From Anammoximicrobium sp964409865 (GTDB lineage Bacteria > Planctomycetota > Planctomycetia > Pirellulales > Pirellulaceae), in assembly GCA_964409865.1 (NCBI GenBank), contig CAYPGE010000128.1, positions 1 to 20,345 of the forward strand: DNA of 20,345 bases, read 5' to 3'. Position numbers and translations under genes: made by a program. Positions 1 to 6,547 of this stretch are shown in pieces (the stretch's first letter is position 1; every line of letters begins with the position of its first letter). The notes below the pieces were generated by a model. That model was not told where the DNA came from and did no database searches. It saw only the letters and a list, made by a program, of their open reading frames with translations.

Positions 1-368
1 AGATCCGGCCGGACGACGATCGGGATAGGGCGCCCGCCCAGCATGCGTCTGGCCACGGATGCTTCGTGGCCTAGTCCGGCCACGTACAGCAGGTCCATTT
101 GATCGCGATGGCGGCGCAGCCAGCGCGCTAAGGCGATCAGGTAGCGCAGCGTTCCCCAATTCCGCGTGCGCGGGTGCGCCAACCGGACGACAGGGATGTG
201 GCGGTAGACCATCTGCGGCGACCAGTGCGGATCCCAGCGGCCGGTAACCACCGTCGGCTCGACTCCGCGACGCTGCAAGCCTACCGCCAGCGTCGCAACG
301 ACATCTTCGGGACCGCCGAACAGCGGCCAGAAGCGAGGCGTAATCAAGACGACACGGAGACCGGGCAT
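1..368 (-). CDS. Glycosyltransferase family 4 protein, N-terminal part (runs off window)
   Basis: An open frame begins at an ATG read leftward from 368 and stays open to the window edge, giving 122 residues with no stop. The protein starts MPGLRVVLITPRFWPLFGG, the classic first beta strand and glycine-rich donor loop of GT-B, family GT4 glycosyltransferases. It continues with a paired-helix pattern (DVVATLAVGLQRRGVEPTVVTG), which in this family is the first helix and second strand of the N-terminal Rossmann domain. Such enzymes transfer a sugar from a nucleotide-sugar onto a lipid or glycan in the cytoplasm. The catalytic C-terminal domain with the E-x7-E motif lies outside the window, so donor and acceptor cannot be inferred. 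It is divergent from thyA across a 239-bp gap. Family call is confident; specific function is unknown. Confidence 0.8.
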   Translation of the reverse strand, partial: MPGLRVVLITPRFWPLFGGPEDVVATLAVGLQRRGVEPTVVTGRWDPHWSPQMVYRHIPVVRLAHPRTRNWGTLRYLIALARWLRRHRDQMDLLYVAGLGHEASVARRMLGGRPIPIVVRPD

Positions 369-421
369 GGCGGCAAGGCTCGCGGAATGCAACCACTTGG
401 GAATAGCGAATACAGAACCGT

Positions 422-473
422 GAATACGGAAGGCAGAATGTTCAGATGTCAGTTCATTTTGACTTCCGTATTC
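422..473. repeat. 11-bp perfect inverted repeat
   Basis: GAATACGGAAG at 422-432 is the exact reverse complement of CTTCCGTATTC at 463-473, with 30 nt between. A related but imperfect direct copy (GAATACAGAA) sits just upstream at about 408-417. It could be an operator, a leader stem or the remnant of a small dispersed palindrome. It lies between the divergent GT4 and thyA genes. Confidence 0.6.
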
Positions 474-510
474 CGAACTGTTCAGTATTTGTTCTCGACC
501 GATGCGCGAA

Positions 511-529
511 AAGGGGGCAGAACCCCCTT
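511..529. repeat. Compact 7-bp hairpin in thyA leader
   Basis: AAGGGGG (511-517), loop CAGAA (518-522), CCCCCTT (523-529): a perfect, GC-rich stem 79 bases ahead of the thyA start. No downstream T-run, so it is not a standard intrinsic terminator on the plus strand. It may shape the 5' untranslated region of thyA. Confidence 0.55.
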
Positions 530-607
530 GCCAGGGCGGCGCAGGATGCTTCGGGGAGGTTCGGTGCCGCCTTGCGAAGCGGGCGACGGCAGTGTAAAAG
601 ACCCGCC

Positions 608-1402
608 ATGCGAGTCTACCTGGATTTCCTGCAGCACATTCTGGACAACGGCATCGAAAAGCGCGATCGGACCGGCACCGGAACGTTGAGCGTTTTCGGC
701 CACCAGATGCGGTTCGACCTGGCACGCGGGTTCCCGCTGCTGACGACCAAACGGCTGCACGTCAAGTCGATCATCCACGAGTTGCTGTGGTTCCTGCGGG
801 GGGATACCAACATCCGCTACCTGCAGGAGCGCGGCGTTACGATTTGGGACGAGTGGGCCGACGAAAAGGGCGATTTGGGGCCGATCTACGGTCGCCAGTG
901 GCGCAGTTGGGCGGCGCCCGATGGCCGCCCGATCGACCAGATTCAAGAGGTGGTGCAACAGATCATCGCCGACCCGGATTCGCGGCGACTGATCGTCAGC
1001 GCCTGGAATGTCGGCGAAGTGTCGCGCATGGCCCTGCCGCCCTGCCACGTGCTGTTCCAGTTCTACGTGTCCGAAGGCCGGCTGTCCTGCCAGCTGTACC
1101 AACGCAGCGCGGACATCTTTCTGGGCGTCCCGTTCAATATCGCATCGTATTCGTTGCTGACGTTGATGGTCGCTCAAGTCACCGATCTGTTGCCCGGCGA
1201 GTTCATCCACACGTTCGGCGACGCCCACTTGTACTTGAACCATGTGGAGCAGGCCAGGACGCAGCTGCAGCGCGAACCACGGACGCTGCCGACCATGCGT
1301 CTGAACCCCGAAGTGCGATCGTTGTTCGGTTTTCGTTACGAAGATTTTGAATTGCAGAATTACAGCCCGCATCCGCGAATTGCGGCGCCCGTGGCGGTGT
1401 AG
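608..1402 (+). CDS. thyA: Thymidylate synthase
   Basis: The 264-residue product, the same length as E. coli ThyA, converts dUMP and 5,10-methylenetetrahydrofolate to dTMP and dihydrofolate in the cytoplasm. The phosphate-binding loop RDRTGTGT has Arg21. The catalytic nucleophile is Cys146 in LPPCHV, preceded by the DSRR arginines (126-127) that bind dUMP phosphate from the partner subunit. QRSADIFLGVPFNIASYSLL and the FGDAHLYLNH stretch complete the active site. The frame is open upstream to 446, but homology begins exactly at the ATG at 608 (MRVYLDFLQHIL), so that start is chosen. No strong Shine-Dalgarno precedes it. The dihydrofolate reductase gene starts 63 bp downstream in the same direction, and that enzyme recycles the dihydrofolate made here. 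All key residues are present. Confidence 0.97.
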   Translation: MRVYLDFLQHILDNGIEKRDRTGTGTLSVFGHQMRFDLARGFPLLTTKRLHVKSIIHELLWFLRGDTNIRYLQERGVTIWDEWADEKGDLGPIYGRQWRSWAAPDGRPIDQIQEVVQQIIADPDSRRLIVSAWNVGEVSRMALPPCHVLFQFYVSEGRLSCQLYQRSADIFLGVPFNIASYSLLTLMVAQVTDLLPGEFIHTFGDAHLYLNHVEQARTQLQREPRTLPTMRLNPEVRSLFGFRYEDFELQNYSPHPRIAAPVAV

Positions 1403-1419
1403 CGAATCGTGGGCCCAGA

Positions 1420-1441
1420 CACGGCCAACGAGTAGGCCGTG
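1420..1441. repeat. 7-bp hairpin between thyA and the DHFR gene
   Basis: CACGGCC (1420-1426) pairs perfectly with GGCCGTG (1435-1441) around an 8-nt loop, in the 63-bp gap between thyA and the reductase gene. It is not followed by a T-run. It resembles a small REP-type palindrome and could tune the ratio of the two gene products by processing or partial attenuation. Confidence 0.5.
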
Positions 1442-1465
1442 CCACAGTGAAGATTGACGTTCACG

Positions 1466-2350
1466 ATGACACGCAGATCCCTGATCGTCGCCATGTCGAA
1501 CAACCGGGTCATCGGCCGCGACGGCCGATTGCCTTGGCATCTGAGCGACGACTTGCGGCGATTCAAACAGCTGACGATGGGCCACACGATCGTCATGGGG
1601 CGGAAGACCTACGAGTCGATTGGCCGGCCGCTGCCGGGGCGGACTTCGATCGTCATCACGCGGCAGCCGGATTACCGCCCGCCGGGTGTGATCGTGGCCG
1701 CGTCGTTGGACGAAGCGTCGCGACTGGCCGCGGGCGGCGAGGAACTGTTTTACGTCGGCGGCGGCGAGATCTACCGGCAGGTGTTGCCGCAGGTCGAGCG
1801 GATTTATATGACGCGAGTCCACGCCCAGATTGTGGGCGACACCGTGTTCCCGGAACTCGCTTCAGGCCAGTGGCATTTGATTGCGCAGACGGCACACGCG
1901 GCCGACGAGAAAAACGACTTTCCCTTCAGTTTTCTGGTATACGAGCGAGTGAAAGCCATGGCAGAAGACGTCACACGCGAACTGCTGGAGTTGACCGAGC
2001 GGCTGTTGGCCAGCATCTCGGGAGGCGACTGGGACACGTACCAGTCGCTGTGCGCAGCGGACCTGACCGCATTTGAACCCGAGGCCCGCGGCCAACTCGT
2101 GGAAGGCCTGGCCTTTCACAAGTACTATTTCGATTTGGGCGGAGCCAAGACGCCCCGGCACGTGACGATCTGCTCGCCGCACGTCCGGCTGTTGGGCGAG
2201 GACGCGGCCCTCGTCAGCTACGTGCGCTTGGTCCAGCACGTGGATGCCACCGGGGCGGCGCAGACGGCGAGGTCGGAAGAGACGCGCGTCTGGCAACGCC
2301 GAGACGGTCGCTGGCAGCACGTGCATTTCCACCGCTCGGCCAGCGCGTAG
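1466..2350 (+). CDS. folA: Dihydrofolate reductase fused to a CaMKII association (hub)-like domain
   Basis: The 294-residue product has two domains. Residues 5-161 are a complete DHFR, which reduces dihydrofolate with NADPH: LIVAMSNNRVIG, LPWHLSDDL with the catalytic acid at Asp29, the NADPH-site stretch MGRKTYESIGRPLPGR, GGGEIYRQ at 98-105, and the last strand FSFLVYER. After about six residues, 167-291 closely resemble the C-terminal association domain of Ca2+/calmodulin-dependent kinase II (SnoaL/NTF2-like fold), including LTAFEPEARGQLVEGLAFH, SYVRLVQHVD and SEETRVWQRRDGRWQ followed by VHFHRS. In kinases that domain forms 12- or 14-subunit rings. The arginine I recall in the animal FHRFYF motif is Lys here (FHKYYF). 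No kinase domain is present. The ATG at 1466 is preferred over a TTG at 1454, which only adds MTFT. The in-frame fusion is observed; a multimeric DHFR is inference. Confidence 0.9.
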   Translation: MTRRSLIVAMSNNRVIGRDGRLPWHLSDDLRRFKQLTMGHTIVMGRKTYESIGRPLPGRTSIVITRQPDYRPPGVIVAASLDEASRLAAGGEELFYVGGGEIYRQVLPQVERIYMTRVHAQIVGDTVFPELASGQWHLIAQTAHAADEKNDFPFSFLVYERVKAMAEDVTRELLELTERLLASISGGDWDTYQSLCAADLTAFEPEARGQLVEGLAFHKYYFDLGGAKTPRHVTICSPHVRLLGEDAALVSYVRLVQHVDATGAAQTARSEETRVWQRRDGRWQHVHFHRSASA

Positions 2351-2359
2351 CGTCGCTAC
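2347..2359. repeat. Palindrome containing both convergent stop codons
   Basis: GTAGCG (2347-2352), one base, CGCTAC (2354-2359). The plus-strand stop TAG of the DHFR fusion (2348-2350) and the minus-strand stop of the next gene (CTA at 2356-2358) are mirror partners in this palindrome. The two converging genes are thus separated by only five bases. It is too short for a confident bidirectional terminator. Confidence 0.5.
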
Positions 2360-3324
2360 CGTCGCGGCGGACCGCTGGGGGGCAGTTGAGCTTGATTCAC
2401 CCCGCCGGCGGCGGCCGGGGCAAACTCCTGGGCCTCGGGGGGCACGTCGTACTTCTCGACGACCTTCTTCCAGCCCAACGGCGGCTTGGGTTCGTAGAAT
2501 TCGCGATTGAAGATGTTCAACTGCTGCAGGGCAACGCTCCAGTTGACTTCGCGGTTCTCGAACGTAAACGTCGAGCGGGCCGGGTTGCGGACCGGATTGA
2601 AATTGCGGTCGAAGATCACCAGACCCTTCGGCAGGAAATCGTCTTGGGCGATGATGATGTGGACTTTTTGGTAGTTCACGGCGTCCTGCCGCCACTTGGG
2701 ATACGCCTCCAGCCAGTATTCCCCTTTCACATCCGCCGGGACCGGCAGCGGGTGAATCCAGTAGCGCTGCTTGACTTTCGCCGCTTCCGCGCCGAACAGG
2801 AAGGGCAGAGGGCCATCGGCGATCGCTTTGCCTTGCATCTGTGGCGGCAGCTCGCGCTGGATCAGTTGCTTGCTCTTGTGGTCGTGCTCGAACACCGACT
2901 GACCGTCGCAGATCCAGTGCTCGCCCACTTCATCGGGCCGCTGCGCGAAGTTCGGTTTTTCGCCCGCCTGGGCGGGCGGCGACCAGTGCAGGATCTTCTC
3001 CACCTTGTACATGCCCTTGTCGGGCGCTGAGTATTTGATGGTCCCCTCGCTGTAGGTCTTGAACGTGTTCTGCGGACCGAACACCGGATCGTAATCCCAG
3101 CGGCGGAAGGTGCAGCGGTAGCGTTCCACCGCCCTGCTGCGCTGCTCCCAGTATCCGAGTACATCGTCCAGGAACTTCTGCTCCTGGGCGGTCATGGGCG
3201 GGAAGGGAGCGGATGCGACCGCGGGCGGCGGCGGACCGGCGACGGGGCCTTGAGCCCGTGCTAGCTCGACTTCGCCCAGACACCCGATCACGATCGCGGT
3301 CACCAGCACTGTGCGACGGCTCAT
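2356..3324 (-). CDS. Secreted LolA-like planctomycete protein (TIGR03009-type)
   Basis: A 322-residue exported protein. The N-terminus MSRRTVLVTAIVIGCLGEVE followed by LARAQG is a typical signal peptide, probably cut after Ala24. A Pro/Ala-rich linker follows, then a folded region with alternating strands: WEQRSRAVERYRCTFRRWDYDP, EGTIKYSAPDKGMYKVE, HWICDGQSVFEHDHKSKQLI, WLEAYPKWRQDAVNYQKVHII and FDRNFNPVRNPARSTFTFEN. That pattern (a protein treated as burdened with lipid or pigment, an unfolded beta half-barrel) fits the LolA/outer-membrane lipoprotein-sorting fold and, from memory, the planctomycete domain TIGR03009. The ATG at 3324 is chosen because GGGGAGGGG lies just upstream and the signal peptide begins there; the frame extends further upstream without support. 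It is divergent from the beta-helix gene. Substrate and role are unknown. Confidence 0.75.
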   Translation of the reverse strand: MSRRTVLVTAIVIGCLGEVELARAQGPVAGPPPPAVASAPFPPMTAQEQKFLDDVLGYWEQRSRAVERYRCTFRRWDYDPVFGPQNTFKTYSEGTIKYSAPDKGMYKVEKILHWSPPAQAGEKPNFAQRPDEVGEHWICDGQSVFEHDHKSKQLIQRELPPQMQGKAIADGPLPFLFGAEAAKVKQRYWIHPLPVPADVKGEYWLEAYPKWRQDAVNYQKVHIIIAQDDFLPKGLVIFDRNFNPVRNPARSTFTFENREVNWSVALQQLNIFNREFYEPKPPLGWKKVVEKYDVPPEAQEFAPAAAGGVNQAQLPPSGPPRR

Positions 3325-3497
3325 GGTTCCCCTCCCCGGCATGCTTCGGAATTCGTCCCTGTTCGACGGCGGGATTCTAGCATCCGCTGGCAAGCCACCC
3401 TAGAGCGATTTTCTTTCGAGCCGAATGCCCTTATGCTGGTGCTATCACCGCGTGCCGCGGCACGCACCAGAAACCATCTTTTGCGGGAGGAACATCC
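3325..3497. promoter_or_regulatory. Divergent promoter region
   Basis: This 173-bp gap separates the divergently transcribed LolA-like and beta-helix genes and must carry both promoters. On the plus strand TATGCT (3432-3437) is a -10-like hexamer, with a poor -35 candidate TTTTCT 17 bp upstream (3409-3414). GGGAGG at 3485-3490 is a clear ribosome binding site for the beta-helix gene. The minus-strand gene has its own purine-rich site next to 3325. The promoter assignment is weak. Confidence 0.3.
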
Positions 3498-4727
3498 ATG
3501 AAGATCGCATTGACGCTCGGTTTTGTCAGTCTGGCACTTGCTCTGACCGGTCTGGCGTCGCTGCCCGTCGACAGCGAACCAGAACCGGCATCGCCGGGGG
3601 GGCTGCCGGGTGCCCGACCCACAATCGACGCCGCCCAATTCCCCACGCTGCAGGCCGCCTTCGATGCGTTGCCCGCCGAAGGCGGCATGGTGCGTCTGCC
3701 GGCCGGCACGTTCGAGATCGACCAGCCGCTGGTCGTGCGCACCGGCGACGTCTGTATCGAAGGTTCGGGCACGGCGACCCACATCAAGAACCGAAACGAG
3801 GGTCAGCAGCCCGCGTTGATCCTGGAGCATCCCGAGGGCGCCCAGAACCGCAAGAACGAACTATGGCGCATCCGGCTGGCCAACTTCCGCATCACCGGAA
3901 ACGAGAAGAGCGGCCACGGGATCGAGGCCCGGCACATCAACGAAATCTTCATCGAAGGCGTCACCGTCAGCTATCACGGCGGGGACGGCGTTCGCTTGGA
4001 CCATTGCTACGAGGACCCGCGAATCTGCGATTCGCTGATCACCTACAACCGCGAGACGGGGCTGAACTTGATCGGCTGCCACGACATCGTCGTGGCCTCG
4101 AACCAGTTCGAGGAAAACCAGGACGCGCTGCACTGCACCGACGGGTTCAATCTGACGATGAGCGGCAACGCCCTGGACGACCACTTGGGACACGGCGTGG
4201 TCATCGAAAACACCTACGGCAGCGTGGTGGCCGCGAACATGATCGAAGAGTGCCAGGGCACGGCGATCATCCTGGACCGCGACTGCTACGGCATCACGCT
4301 CAGCGCCAACGTGATCGCGCACAACGGCGGCGGGGTCGATCTGCGGGACGCTCACGGCTGCGCCGTCTCGGCCAATACCTTCACGCTCATGAAAACCGAC
4401 GCTCTGCGAATCGGCCCGGCCAGCGGCCGCATCGCCGTGAGCGGCAACAGCTTCTGCAACAGCTGCATCGGCGACGGCGCGGTCAAACGCGGCACAGACG
4501 ACCTGCAAGCCGCTGGTCTGGTGCTGGCCGGCGGCAACGACGTGGGCATCAGCGGCAACGTCTTCTCCGGCCTGCAACCCAAGGCGTTCGCTCTGGAAGG
4601 GGACGCGCCGTCGGACCGCGTCTTGTTTTCCAACAACATCACCGTCGATGCGGAGACCGATCTGGCGAAACTGAAAGACTCAGCCGGCAGCCTTGTCACG
4701 GATAACCTGGGCCAGCCCTCCAAGTAG
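3498..4727 (+). CDS. Secreted right-handed parallel beta-helix protein
   Basis: A 409-residue protein with an N-terminal hydrophobic signal segment (MKIALTLGFVSLALALTGLA). The opening motif FPTLQAAFDALPAEGGMVRLPAGTF is the N-terminal cap seen in pectate-lyase-3/polygalacturonase-type parallel beta-helices. The rest is a series of coils rich in the pattern G-N-x-(hydrophobic): NFRITGNEKSGHGIEARHIN, VVASNQFEENQDALHCTDG, LTMSGNALDDHLGHGVVIEN, ITLSANVIAHNGGGVDLRDA, IAVSGNSFCNSC and VGISGNVFSGLQ. Such proteins are polysaccharide lyases, glycoside hydrolases or epimerases, or non-catalytic carbohydrate binders. No diagnostic catalytic set could be assigned, so substrate is unknown. The start is supported by GGGAGG eight bases upstream. 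The stop codon lies inside a small repeat (4724-4770). Fold call is strong, enzymatic role is open. Confidence 0.85.
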   Translation: MKIALTLGFVSLALALTGLASLPVDSEPEPASPGGLPGARPTIDAAQFPTLQAAFDALPAEGGMVRLPAGTFEIDQPLVVRTGDVCIEGSGTATHIKNRNEGQQPALILEHPEGAQNRKNELWRIRLANFRITGNEKSGHGIEARHINEIFIEGVTVSYHGGDGVRLDHCYEDPRICDSLITYNRETGLNLIGCHDIVVASNQFEENQDALHCTDGFNLTMSGNALDDHLGHGVVIENTYGSVVAANMIEECQGTAIILDRDCYGITLSANVIAHNGGGVDLRDAHGCAVSANTFTLMKTDALRIGPASGRIAVSGNSFCNSCIGDGAVKRGTDDLQAAGLVLAGGNDVGISGNVFSGLQPKAFALEGDAPSDRVLFSNNITVDAETDLAKLKDSAGSLVTDNLGQPSK

Positions 4728-4770
4728 CCATCACGCTCCGCATCAGAGTAGCCATCACGCTCCGCGTGAT
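4724..4770. repeat. Tandem 18-bp repeat (24-bp period) ending in a perfect hairpin, overlapping a stop codon
   Basis: GTAGCCATCACGCTCCGC occurs at 4724-4741 and again, identical, at 4748-4765. The first copy contains the TAG stop codon (4725-4727) of the beta-helix gene. The second copy continues into GTGAT, so ATCACGC (4754-4760), loop TCC, GCGTGAT (4764-4770) forms a perfect 7-bp hairpin. The hairpin could terminate or protect the 3' end of the beta-helix transcript. I recall very similar short palindromes elsewhere in planctomycete genomes, but that was not verified. Confidence 0.7.
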
Positions 4771-4846
4771 GATCAGCAACAAGAAACTGGACAGCTATTT
4801 CTCGAATGCTGCTTACCACCAAGGCTGGTTGTGGCCGCGGGCGGCG

Positions 4847-5404
4847 TCAGGCGGCCGCCTTGACCAGCACCCAGAGGAACACGACCCACGTGCTGCAAGC
4901 CACGGGGAGGGCGTAGGGGAGGATGCGGCGGCTGGTCTTGCGCTTGATTTCTGCGGGCGAATTCGGATCCGACTTCTTGTTGCTCTTCACCTCGCCGGGC
5001 CGGTTCAGATGACGCCGCTTCACATAGCCGTATCCGTGCTGCATCAGGCCGGCGATCAGTACGGCGATACTGAACGCTGCCGCGAAGCCGGCACTCAGCA
5101 GAAACACGATCAGTGTGTACCAGGCGCCCAGCCACGCGCCGACCGCGCCCATCAGCTTGACGTCCCCGCCGCCACCGCCGCCCAATAGCCAGAGCACCAG
5201 CAAGATTCCGAAGCCGGTCGTGAAACCGCCCACGGCGGTCCACAATCCGCCCAGCCCCCCCGTGACGACGTGAAAGATCACGCCTCCCGCCAGCACGGGA
5301 ACCGTGAACCAATTGGGAATCCGTCGCGTGCGCAGGTCAATGATCGCTGCGACCAGAGTGATGGTGCCGATGATCACGACGGGTAACCACGGATACGAGT
5401 TCAT
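4847..5404 (-). CDS. Short A24-family prepilin peptidase (CpaA/TadV-like)
   Basis: A 185-residue integral membrane protein that should cleave class III signal peptides of type IV pilin-like or Tad/Flp pilins at the inner membrane. Both catalytic aspartates are present: Asp23 in AIIDLRTRRIPNW and Asp81 in the GxGD motif GGGGDVKLMGA. It lacks the N-terminal methylating and zinc-binding domain of full-length PilD, so it belongs to the short CpaA/TadV type. Hydrophobic segments lie at about 7-22, 33-50, 58-75, 88-118 and a final one at 160-182. A charged hydrophilic stretch (HLNRPGEVKSNKKSDPNSPA) precedes the last. The start lies 15 bases after the stop of the glycosyltransferase gene, so the two are probably co-transcribed. 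No pilin or secretion ATPase is visible in the window. Confidence 0.9.
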   Translation of the reverse strand: MNSYPWLPVVIIGTITLVAAIIDLRTRRIPNWFTVPVLAGGVIFHVVTGGLGGLWTAVGGFTTGFGILLVLWLLGGGGGGDVKLMGAVGAWLGAWYTLIVFLLSAGFAAAFSIAVLIAGLMQHGYGYVKRRHLNRPGEVKSNKKSDPNSPAEIKRKTSRRILPYALPVACSTWVVFLWVLVKAAA

Positions 5405-5419
5405 GACGCGATTGGCTTT

Positions 5420-6547
5420 CTATGCAGGAGCACGAAACACGAAGCGACTGCTGGCGACAAAGTTGAACAAGGTCCCGGCCACGATGCCGATGATCGCCGC
5501 GAAGATCGGGTACTCGGTAAAGAAGGGAACCAGGTGCCACAAACCGACGCTCGTTGCCCAACTGACGACCGCACCGACCAGGCAGGCGCCGCAGAACAAG
5601 ACGTACTGCCGGAAGATGCCGTGCTCGCGGGATTCAAAGAACGTCCAGCGCCGGTTCCAGTAAAAGTTCCACGTCATGGCCACCCAAATGGCCGCCGCCC
5701 GCGCGACAGGCACGGGCAGCAGCAGCAGCGAGACGGCAAAGGCGATCAGGTCGACGACGCTTCCCGATGCGCCCACGAAGCCGAATTTCAGCAGCTTCGG
5801 CAGATGCCGGAGCTTGTACTCCGCCAGTCGCCCCAGGTGGCGTACGTAATTGAGTTGTTCCCGGACGCTCAGCTTGCTTTTTCCGTGCAGCCGGTTGCTG
5901 AACTGGATCGGCACTTCCTGCACCCGCTGGCACCCGCACTTGACCATCAACTCTAAACCGATCTTGTAGCCGATGGGGTTCAACTCGTGGCCGTCGTCGG
6001 CGCGGCGGAACGACGTCCGCCGCAAGGCGAAGAAGCCCGCCATCGGATCGGCAGCTTTCGTAAAGGGACGGGCCATCCAAGTCGCGATCTTGGAATTCAG
6101 CCAGCGCGCCAATCCCCAATCCTCGTCCGTTCCGCCGCCGCGTACATAGCGGCTGCCGATGACGAAATCCACATCCGCCTCGTCCAGGGCCTCGACGAGT
6201 TCGGGGACCTTTTCCGGCGGATGGGACAGATCGGCGTCCATCACGATCAACACGTCGCCCCGCGCCTGGCGGAGGCCGTGCAGCACCGCGCTGGACAAAC
6301 CACGCTCGCTCTGCCGGGTCACCAGTCGCAGGGGGTATTGCTCCGACAGCTCCCGGCAGATTTCCGTGGTCCCGTCGCCGCTGAAATCGTCGACCACAAT
6401 GATTTCTGCGGCCAGATGGGCGTTGCTCAGCGCCTCGTTCAGGCGGGGAATGATGACGGGCAGGTTCTCCGCTTCGCGATACGCGGGGATGACGATCGAC
6501 ACCACGGGAGTGGCAGCGACAAGGCGGTCTTCAATAACGACACTCAT
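5420..6547 (-). CDS. GT2 polyprenol-phosphate sugar transferase with C-terminal GtrA domain
   Basis: A 375-residue protein. Residues 14-245 are a dolichyl-phosphate-mannose-synthase-like GT2 domain: VSIVIPAYREAENLP, VVDDFSGDGT (51-60), the metal-binding motif DADLSHPPE (104-112), GSRYVRGGGT, and DPMAGFFALRR with the NPIGYKIGLEL segment. Residues 252-372 are a GtrA-type four-helix membrane domain (KLLKFGFVGASGSVVDLIAF, TWNFYWNRRWTF, FNFVASSRFVF). Known relatives load a sugar from a nucleotide donor onto a polyprenyl phosphate at the inner membrane, and the GtrA part may help flip the product. The ATG at 6547 is chosen because homology starts soon after; an upstream GTG at 6580 adds 11 unsupported residues. 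It is the first gene of a probable two-gene operon with the prepilin peptidase. Confidence 0.92.
   Translation of the reverse strand: MSVVIEDRLVAATPVVSIVIPAYREAENLPVIIPRLNEALSNAHLAAEIIVVDDFSGDGTTEICRELSEQYPLRLVTRQSERGLSSAVLHGLRQARGDVLIVMDADLSHPPEKVPELVEALDEADVDFVIGSRYVRGGGTDEDWGLARWLNSKIATWMARPFTKAADPMAGFFALRRTSFRRADDGHELNPIGYKIGLELMVKCGCQRVQEVPIQFSNRLHGKSKLSVREQLNYVRHLGRLAEYKLRHLPKLLKFGFVGASGSVVDLIAFAVSLLLLPVPVARAAAIWVAMTWNFYWNRRWTFFESREHGIFRQYVLFCGACLVGAVVSWATSVGLWHLVPFFTEYPIFAAIIGIVAGTLFNFVASSRFVFRAPA

Larger units (their letters stand above)
369..607. promoter_or_regulatory. Divergent intergenic region / thyA leader with several inverted repeats
   Basis: No gene is supported here. The left half (about 400-490) is distinctly AT-richer than its surroundings and holds an 11-bp perfect inverted repeat, GAATACGGAAG at 422-432 and CTTCCGTATTC at 463-473. 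Next comes a compact hairpin, AAGGGGG (511-517) with CCCCCTT (523-529) and a 5-nt loop. Two alternative 6-bp pairings follow: GGCGGC 535-540 with GCCGCC 566-571, and GCTTCG 548-553 with CGAAGC 575-580. These last two cross, so they cannot form together in a simple fold. There is no T-tract after any of them. Promoters for both flanking genes should lie here but no convincing -35/-10 pair was found. Confidence 0.45.

Noticed and set aside
446..607. N-terminal extension of thyA to 446
   Set aside because: ThyA homology starts at 608 and gives the standard 264-residue protein; the extension runs through the leader hairpins.
1454..1465. TTG start four codons upstream for the DHFR fusion
   Set aside because: The ATG at 1466 gives a normal DHFR N-terminus, and neither codon has a clearly better ribosome site.
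482..1822. 446-codon minus-strand open frame opposite thyA and the DHFR gene
   Set aside because: It is antisense to two genes with intact catalytic motifs. Its product is rich in Arg/His/Gln with no family pattern, as expected of a mirror frame in GC-rich DNA.
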